NCBI GenBank assembly: GCA_907163375.1
Contig: CAJQUW010008955.1
Span: 65,561 to 129,560, forward strand
From: Prostheceraeus crozeri
Taxonomy: Eukaryota > Platyhelminthes > Polycladida > Euryleptidae
Direction of reading: 5' to 3'
Length of the DNA: 64,000 bases
Shown: piece by piece, positions 55,316 through 64,000 of the stretch
Position numbering within the stretch: the first letter of the stretch is position 1
Layout of the letters: the number at the start of each line of letters is the position of its first letter
The notes under the pieces: model-generated
Databases searched by the model: none
What the model saw: the letters and a program-made list of their open reading frames with translations, nothing else
What the model was told of the DNA's origin: nothing
Program-made: the position numbers and the translations under genes

Positions 55316-58300
55316 ACTTAACGGCTTCTAGCTTGTAATAATATGGCTGTATTCTTCAAAAGCTGTGGTAAGTAGCTTGCATGAGAATCTACCGCCACGA
55401 AGTCGGAAAATATAAGTCTACGTCAATGTGATCCATATAACAGCTTCTTAACCTATGACTATTACAAAAAGTCAAGAAGTAGAAATCTAGTTAATCTCAA
55501 TTTATCATCGGATAGGCTTTTTGATTTGTTTCTCTTTAAATATTAGCCCAGTTATGTTTCAGCCTTTAAGAACAATGTCGCTTTATTGTCTTGTTGTTGT
55601 GTTTCAAACATCCGATTTGCGACTGAATAGACAGTATTGGTAGCATTTGTCTGAGTGGTGATAACGCCTTGATTGCAAAGCCATACAAGGAGTGATAAAT
55701 TCGACATACTTTTGATAACTAAAAATACAATTGTAAAATCTACTGTTGAAAACATGTTTGATCACAGATTGGGTTTGATTTTTTGCATCCAGACTGCAAA
55801 TCTGGAAAATACTAGCATACTGTTATCGTACGTTGAGAGTGGCCTACTTAGCTCTCTAAATTCCCTGATAACTTTCCTTCGCATATTTTATTTTTAGTAT
55901 GTGAATTCATCAACTCTCTGGATCAGTGTATATCGTACCACTGTAAATTTCTTGTGTATAACATTTGCTGATTGAAACAAGATCTGATGCTTGAAGAATC
56001 CTTTATTGAAAGGTGCATTACGCGCTTCTCGCCTTCCGTGTAAAACGGAAAAATTTGAAAATGTTGATGCGTTGAATTCACTATTCCTTATTGAAAATCG
56101 GAGATGAGAGACGCACTCATTGTAAATCATTTGCGCCATCAAACTAATGTAGAGGTTGTCCTTGAAGCAAATCTTCTTCTTACGGCTCACATTCGGCGAC
56201 TGAGATGATAAGCAAACATGATGTTTCATCGCTATTGTGATCATCTGATAAGGTTGAAGTAATTGATGTGGACGTCATCGTAGAAACTGCTTCTCCGACG
56301 AGATCGCATTGATCGATGACGCGTCGCCTTCTCATTCTCGATGAACCAGGACTTCTATTTACGGTGCATAAAAGCTGCATGATCTTCACATCTGATGGAT
56401 TTAGCTTTAGAAATTTTCCGCATTGTGCACTGATTCTCGCCACGTTTGAGATAATCTGCAACTCTGAATACAGCTTTCGTTGAATAGCAGCATGATTTTT
56501 GACTTAATATGCAGTTTCTCATTGGTATTGATAATCTGTAGTAAGTGGAGTGCAGTCGGTGGATAAAACCAGCATCGCATTGAGTATAAAAGTGTTTTTG
56601 TATTAGAACAGTAAAAATTGTTTTTTTAGCGTTTTTGTTTAGAATGTAAATATGTAAATTGATTGAGAGTGAATGGACAATATATTACATAAGCAGGGCA
56701 TCCGCTGAGGTTTTTTGTTGTGTAGAAATTCCAAGGGAATACCTACAATTATTCACATTTAAGCTAAGAACATGAAATTCGGTTCACCATTGAACTTATT
56801 GCTAAATTTTCTTCGAGAAAAAAGCGAAGACAAGGTCAATTAATAAATCATGGTGAAGAGCCCTTCGACTACGTTTTTATCTATTCAGTACAACACAACT
56901 TCCTATAAACAGATCATAAACTACGCTATCACATTGCTATGTTATAGGTAGTTGTTGCTGTAATTGAATTGATAAAGACGATAGTTGAAAGCTCCTTCAT
57001 ATATAATTTCCATTATTGACATTGTCTTCGTTTTTTTTAGAAAAATTTAGGTAATGACATAGTACTTTTAAAGGAAGGTTAAATATGTCCAAGAATTCCT
57101 GGCTTTTCGATAAGATTTGAGAATTGAAAATGAAAGTGATCACATATTCCAGGGCAATTTCACAGTAGTTCATAGAGTGTCTCCCGATCGGCTCAGTTAT
57201 AACACGCAGTCAGCAGAAATTATATCAAGGGCCCTCATTTTGGAGAACTTCGTTTCATTTCTATCATTTTTTATTCATACCAAGTGTACAATTTTAAGGG
57301 TCAATGTAGGAAAATGATAGGACAATAAGGGACAATGTCTAAAATGATTGATAAATCACCTTTTTGCAATAACTGATTTCTTCTATCACCCATGCTTTTT
57401 TATGCAACTTACCCCCCCGAGGAAATACGACAATGTTTGAAATTGCAATTGAATCAATTGGTATGAGTAAAGAAATGGGTTCGATGAAGCGAAGTCTCCA
57501 AAACAGTCTATATCGCTGGAGCATTGCAGTTTCAAAATCAAGTTGTAAGAATAATTCAATAAGCACAATACCCTGTTGGTAGATCCTTTGGTTTCAGGAG
57601 CAAACGCAGGTCGATGAGTAAGAGATTATTTGCCAGCGACAGGCAGATAGCAGTGCCGTCCCCTAGTTGGTATAATCGTTTGTATCTTGGCTGGCAGTTC
57701 GAAGCCTATTGTATTTTTGGCGGCTCTGATTTCGGTAGCCGGATCAATCGGTTAAGATTTTGCACTAATAAATGCCAAACGTAGGTTACAAAGTTCCATA
57801 ATTAATAAATGTTCCGCATTCCATTCATATTCAGACTGCAAATTATTTGATTTTCACCGATTTGGAGAGCATAAACATTGAATCCCAATTGCTTGGGCTA
57901 ATTATTTTATGGCCACTGTATTACAGTTAATGCAAAATATTGCGCAAAACCCCTGTCATAAATATCATTATTTCTTGAAAGATATGTAGACAATAAGAGA
58001 ATAGACAATATAACTACAAGTGCTGTAATTTTAATCGGTAAACGTACCTCATCATACGCACATGCAATCCTACTATACCAGTACGGCATCAAGTGTATCA
58101 AAAAACTAAATGAATACTGCCCGGCATAGGCACGTGTATATTACGTATGTGTAGGAAAGGGTATTTTGTGAAAGTTTGAACACTTGATTGGGTGTTAGAC
58201 TAATATGTTTCAAATTTTGAAATAATCAGCATGTTGTCCCCTATATTTTATTATCATGCTGATTTCCACATCGTTGCAACTAATGCTTTTCATAAAAAAG

Positions 58301-60217
58301 CCAATGAAGCCCCAAATGGTACAACACTAACAACTGTTACCCTCCACCTTCATGGACATGCCTTGGAAAAGAAAGGCTGGACAACTTCTGTGATCGTGTC
58401 ACGTGCTCAGCCTCTCCAATAATTTGGAACTTGATTGATTCCCAACCACGATTGAAGTCCAACGAAGTTTCCCACGTATCCATTACGAATGACAGAGAAC
58501 TTATCGATTGCCTACAGTTTGTTCAATTTTCCTTCAAAAATGTGATTCTAATAGAAGATGGCAGCTAATAAACGGACGGCAGTCCGATCGCAAGTCTTAA
58601 GAGCATCCCTTGTTGTTCACCACGCGCTTTTGCAGGATACATGCTTCATGGAATGTTCTCTGTCTGGAGTGCTCAAATTAATATCTGTATGCTGCTAATG
58701 TTTTCCAGCTCATGTTTGTGCCCTGTTATAAGCAGTGTTGATCGAAGTCAATGCACTTGTAGTTTACATTGTGAATGATAATAGAAATTCATTTTCCTTA
58801 AAGAATATTTAAGGAATAATTCAAAAACAAAGTGGAACTTTCGAAGCAGTAATTGCAATATTTCTCTTGATATATGACCAAGCGTGGCTATACTTCTTTC
58901 GGGAATATGGCTAATGCTTTTGAATTTTAAAAATTAAACTGACACTGCAATATGGTAGTAGTTGGAAATAAAGTTGGTGGAATGCCCTAGCAGAGAAGCA
59001 TGTGGCTGCACAGCCCGTTTGAAAGTCACGGAGCATCAAATTGGTCCTCGCGCGAAATGGTCTTAACAGGCTTTGACAACTGTGTCCCAGGAAAAGTCGA
59101 GATAAAATGCAACTAAAAAGCCACACTTTGCCCTCAGGCTGCCATTTTATTTGCGATTCAATGATACTTGAAGGCGGATGTCGCTTATTCTGCAACCCTC
59201 CCACGGAAAGCGTGAGCTGTCCCCCCCCTGAAATCTGATTAAAAATGTGCATGTGACTTCTTGTAGAACTCTTGTCTTTAACAAATTACATTACATACTC
59301 GCACTTAGAGAAAAATCGTGTTCAAGAAGATTACAAAAGTACGGGTAATGTTATGAAATAATATGATATGAATTAAACTACCCATCAAAGACCAATGACA
59401 ATCTACTATGCCACCATGCAATAAATATCTGGAAAATGGGTCAACATATACCATGACTTATGCGTCAATGTACAGGAAATCATTTAAAAAACGTATGAAC
59501 GTTCAACAGCACAACGTCGGATATAGATGCGGCACATCGGATAATGGATGTTCACAGTAACGACCTTTTTTGCTCAAAATATCTCAACAAATTCCTCACA
59601 ACAACATTTGTTATATTCACTGCAGCGCGAATCCTATTGCAAACCATTGATAAATTCGGAGCTACGAGGAGTTTCTCAATTGTATTATGTACATTCATCG
59701 TGTTTTTCTTCAATAATTAAATACCATTGACTGATGTTCCATTATCAAAGATATTTCATCGACATGGGAGGTGGTCGCGTTTGAAAATGATTTATTATCA
59801 TTTCCACACTACACTAGGCGAGCGCAACGATTCTGCTAATGAACAAACGCATGTACTGCTCCACCCCAGTATCAAAAAGAAATTCCGCCTATCTTTTTCC
59901 ATCCTTAAAGTCATCTGTCTGATAAACTGCGAACTTTTGCAATTTTAGTATCAATTATCCTAATGCGGTAAACTGCTTTTCCAGAAGGCAGATAAATCTG
60001 TGACAGTTATGAGCATACACAGTACATCTGCATTGTCCACCAACTATAACTAGTACACTTCCAATATGTGTATACATGTCAACTCTGTCGAAGTAATCTC
60101 AGGAATAGTTCAGTAGCATGTTCTAAGAACTCTTATTGTGGATAAGTGATAGTTTGTAAAATATCTGTTTAGAAAAAACCCCAAGATTGAATGTAAACAT
60201 TCTTACATTGTTAAGTA
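55316..60217. other. Long noncoding stretch
   Basis: About 4.9 kb without a recognised gene or repeat. Open frames at 56180-56461 (minus, MQIISNVARISAQCGKFLKL...), 58231-58422 (plus) and 58911-59252 (minus) have no family resemblance and no splice or start context that convinces me. Confidence 0.45.
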
Positions 60218-61658
60218 CGAGGGGACGTACCAAAAGTTCGTGACGTGATTACGTGGTTTTTAATTCGACTTTTTGCATTGATCATTGATTCGTTTTTGTT
60301 CATGTTATATCAATCATGTGTATTGCCTGTGATGTATTGTCAGTTGATCGGTAACCTATAGAGAAACGAACTGAAGCCGGTAACTTGTGAAGCAATTTTA
60401 CATTTGTCAGCATTACGGGCTTCACAAATCGCAACTGGAGAACTTGACTGCTCCTATCCAAGGAACGGGAAACACCAATCCGATCGACTGAACGTCTAAA
60501 AACAGTCTTCGAGACAATGCTCCTGCAAGAGCGACCATCAAACAAATGTTCCCAGAGGAACAGAAGTCATTGGAAGACGGTGATCGCTGTGGCCATCCAC
60601 CAAGTCAAGCAAGCGAAGAAAATGTAGATTTGGTTTGGCAGCAGATCCAGTCTGACAACGCACAACATTTGATGAACAGAGAAAAGTCTAGCCTGCTGTC
60701 GTGTGGAACACTGAGCGCATCTTCCTGACCGCCTTGATTGTCGTAGTTTCGGCATCGTGGTGCCAAAGGCTGCTGACTGGCAGAACAGAAAGCGCTCGGT
60801 CACCAACTCCTCCGTTGTTCTTGGTCTTCATGCAAAGACCATGACGAAGGGTGGTTGGAGTAGATTTCATCGCGGCTGATGGAACTCCGCCGCCAATCTT
60901 CAATCATAATAGAGACAAAAGAAAAAAATGGAATGGATAAGGTGAGGTGAGCACACACCGATCACGCCCAAGACAAGCATCTTCTGCAGCAAGATCTAGG
61001 TGACAGTCGTTTTTTCGAATTGCGAAGTGTGAGTCATGTGACTACTGCCCTCCTGATCACACTATCAACCCCGAATACCACAACAGTAGCCCCTCCACAG
61101 ATCGTGCCGCAGCTTATTGCCGTTAAAAAGACAGAAAAGATGTCGCGACGGCCTCATGGCTGCAGAATAAACGCTAGGGAACCAATGAAGAAAACGATGA
61201 CCACAATCAAGCACTGAAAGTGGCAGCGCTTCATCGCTCACTGTGTGTCCCCCTGACATATCTCTAGTGACTTCATCTCTTCGGTCAATGACGTAGGCAA
61301 TCGGGGTATTCGTTCAGTGGTGAACAGAGATGAAAACAGCGCCGAAAGCTTCATTTGGGAAGTTTTTCCGCAAGATGGCTGAAAAGGACATGAAGAAACT
61401 TGAGAAGAGATGGGAAAAGTGTATTGAACTTTAGGGTGACCCAGATGAAAAAAGAGTTTTGATGCGCCTTTCAGTCTGGTCAAGTAAAAATATTTTGTAG
61501 TGGGGAGGGGGGGGGGGTGGACAAAGGGAAATTAAATGTTGTTCTTGTGAAAAGCAATTATCCAACTATGAGAAATAATAGTTAATATGCACGTGCGCCA
61601 AATGGATGTCTTTAAGATAGGAACGACAACGGCACGAACTTTTGGTACGACCCCCTCG
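60218..61658 (+). mobile_element. mariner-like element, degenerate
   Basis: CGAGGGGACGTACCAAAAGT, then TCGTG, at the left and its inverted counterpart at the right (ending 61658) form a 27-28 base TIR with about three differences. TA precedes the left end (60216-60217); the right flank reads GA, so that copy has mutated. The 1.44-kb length fits mariner. Plus-strand coding fragments are consistent: an N-terminal DNA-binding part (SLEDGDRCGHPPSQASEENV, about 60570-60640) and a C-terminal end (GKFFRKMAEKDMKKLEKRWE, then KCIEL, about 61350-61435). The central catalytic D,D(34)D part is not recognisable in any frame. Confidence 0.8.
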
Positions 61659-64000
61659 GAAGCTATCGATTAGCAATAGCGATAAATTCGATATTTCAAT
61701 TTATATATTCCAGTCATTTGATTGGAAGGAATCATTCATCATAATCTGATTTGTCACAACATGAGGCGTGCATGCTTAAATTGCCAATTGACATTTAAAC
61801 GGGCAATAGTTGGTTCTACACACCCACTGCATTGCAAGCTACAAAATAGACATTCTAAACCGATGGTTCTACTACTATAATTACATTTGTCAGATTATGT
61901 TCTTAAAATTTGATACGTATATTTCATCATATCGGTTTCATCGTTCAGCACTGCTCTATTGACTCATTGAGACAGTAAAATATCTAGTACTACTATAGTA
62001 ATTTTGTCGCATATTGAAGCAATGACATAATTTTCATGTTTCAAATTACAATTATCTAGCTACTTGAAAATTTGAAAGTTATTGCACACATTCTACATAA
62101 CGATCTAACTTGGATGCCTCAAGATAACTAGCTAAGTAAACAACTAGATAAAAAATATAGATATACAAGAATTATATTTTGCCAGAAATCATGCATCAGA
62201 AACAAAGTCGGTAATTGATGTAGATAGTCCAATTATTCGCTGAGTCACATAACGAGCGTGTATATTACCTCTATAGCATGTTTGTCTCTATTTAGAAGAA
62301 TGTAATCAGATAAATCACTGCAGCAAAGTGATAATTTATAGATAAATAGTAGGAATGTTACACACGTATTGTATACGAATGACACGAATATAGATTTGAA
62401 ATTGGCATAATGTTACAGTATTGACTTCAAGAGATCATTCAGAAGTGAAGCCAAAAGGAAAAGAAAGAACCGAAATTACATAAAGGCATCCGCCATGAGC
62501 TTTCATGGAGGGTCTCTTTGAAAATCGCCAAAAGAGAAGTTGGCATTTCGAACATCAAATGGATGTTTATCCACAGAATGGGAACTCAGCAAACAGTGTC
62601 ACATAAAGAATTTGACCATGAGTCCTGAGCCAGATCAGAGCTATCAACGACCTACCGAAATTTTGATATACGACGATATTATTATTTTAGATTGAAAGGT
62701 CGGGGAGAGGATCTCCCGAGGAGGAATCTTTGATCAGATTTGTTGTACATTCTTAAGTCTGCGATTGAGTATTTGACTCCGAACGTGTTTTCAACAGACC
62801 AAGGATTATTCCAAGTTATTCGGACTTGGTTCGGTCACCTGTTGATTAAACCCATAGGGAGTAGCATAAGAAGCAATGTTTAGCGACAAAAAAATCATTC
62901 ATGTGACTTTGTTTGAATTGCCCTTCATATATTGACGTTGGTGCAAATTGCAATTGCATATGATACTGTGCGCACTCGTGCCGAACCTTACACCTACCAC
63001 TTGACCATGCTGGATAAAGCGTGAATCTGCGTTTGCTTTATCTGCGTCTCTTCGCTGTTTTATCTAACTTTGGCATGAAGTTCACCTAGAAAGTGTGTCA
63101 AAGACTGCTTCCTAAACAAACAGATGTGAGAAGCGTCATATCAGCGAAATTTATAGGCAATACAATCGATAATCGGGAGCAAGATCAGTGCATTGGCGAG
63201 ACTCAAGGGCTGCGTTGTTCGTTGATACGTGACCCCCCCCCCCCCCCTATTAAAATTATCTATATCAGGGTTGCAAGATTTCCCTATTGGGGTTCTGTAA
63301 CACAATACGGCAATAAAGGAAGTTTTTGCATCAGGATTTAATCACATGTATTACTGGATTTGCCAGTTTAGACGACGCTTTGTCAATCATTCAAGTAAGA
63401 ATTCCCTTCCATTTGTAGGAATTAGAGATTAAAGTGATTAATGTTATTAGTACGATGCATTTCAAATATTTCAACATGTATGTTTTCCGCTAAATCTCTG
63501 GTATGTGCGGTCGCCATTCTCGGTCTCTGCTGTCCCGATGAATATATGATGATGACAATATAGTAAAATGGTCAGTAAAGAATACTGTCTGATTCGGTAC
63601 CGTAAAGGGATGTATCCTATAGTTTCACTCCCTAGGCAAATCCATCCCGCTTGAACTTACCTGCTCCATAAGCATGGCGGGGACAAACTCGTTTGCGTAC
63701 TATTCTGGTCTGTCGAGATGATCTCGCTTGTCCTCGTAGACTTTTACGGCATTTCATCGATACACCACGACCATATCGTATCCCCTAGAGTGTATTATAT
63801 ACTAATCATCGTTTTCCGTTAGGTGTTGGATAATGAATAATGCCGAAGATTGATGGATCAAAACGTCGTTTGAAGATTAATTGGATTTTTCGATAAACAT
63901 TTGTTAAGATATTTGTAATCATTTTCCTTTATTATTTCTTTTATTCCCACAAAGCCTCAACCAAAACCTGCGCAGTACTGAATATTGATGAAACACACGT
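61659..64000. other. Noncoding stretch to the window end
   Basis: No recognised gene. A run of 15 Cs lies at 63233-63247 and a G-rich run at about 61502-61520 (inside the mariner end). A frame at 63093-63341 spans the C run and is not credible. Confidence 0.45.

Noticed and set aside
58911-59252. 113-codon minus-strand frame
   Set aside because: No motif, no start context and no neighbouring support; length is possible by chance in this window.

Overview
The window is eukaryotic and almost certainly from an invertebrate animal. It is AT-rich and intron-bearing, has no operons, and nearly every recognisable coding stretch belongs to a transposable element. The mix of hAT, PIF/Harbinger, mariner, pogo/Tigger-like, piggyBac-like, P-like, Ty3/Gypsy, CR1/Jockey-type LINE and Penelope-like sequence fits a marine invertebrate. 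Frequent TAGGCCTA/TAGGCTA words remind me of echinoderm-type genomes, but that is only an impression. No complete host gene, rRNA, tRNA or CRISPR was found. The only host-gene candidates are two weakly supported exons, at 5003-5084 and 13382-13539.

Layout: 1-2400 holds a broken reverse transcriptase gene (minus), a 111-bp tandem repeat and an unannotated Myb-like terminal exon (plus). A near-perfect 120-bp foldback lies at 7849-7968 and an internally deleted piggyBac-like relic at 8083-8665. 9606-11891 is a complete hAT transposon with an open 468-aa transposase, matching ends and an exact 8-bp target duplication. A Tigger-like MITE lies at 13190-13333.

14742-25151 is a nest. An old TIR element (14742-17917) abuts a PIF/Harbinger element (17917-25151) that carries a Myb-like gene at one end and a DDE transposase at the other. 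Inside it sit a LINE (about 19318-23281) and a 460-bp TIR element (24494-24953).

25658-39794 is a second nest. A Ty3/Gypsy retrotransposon with 157-bp LTRs differing at two positions is interrupted inside its integrase by a 9.26-kb element (29867-39126). That element has 29-bp TIRs and a TACT duplication, and no transposase I can recognise. Removing it restores the integrase reading exactly. This is the most unusual object here.

40115-42067 is a younger relative of the 14742 element, with an 8-bp duplication GTCCTGAC that resembles P-element targets. It contains the 3' end (integrase, polypurine tract, LTR) of a second Ty3/Gypsy family. 42068-64000 is mostly noncoding. It contains a (TA)n tract, small inverted-repeat elements, a LINE tail, a GC-rich hairpin, three diverged tandem ~430-550 bp repeats, a Penelope-like endonuclease relic between inverted repeats, and a mariner relic.

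Most element genes are frameshifted, often at homopolymers. The hAT transposase is the only intact one.
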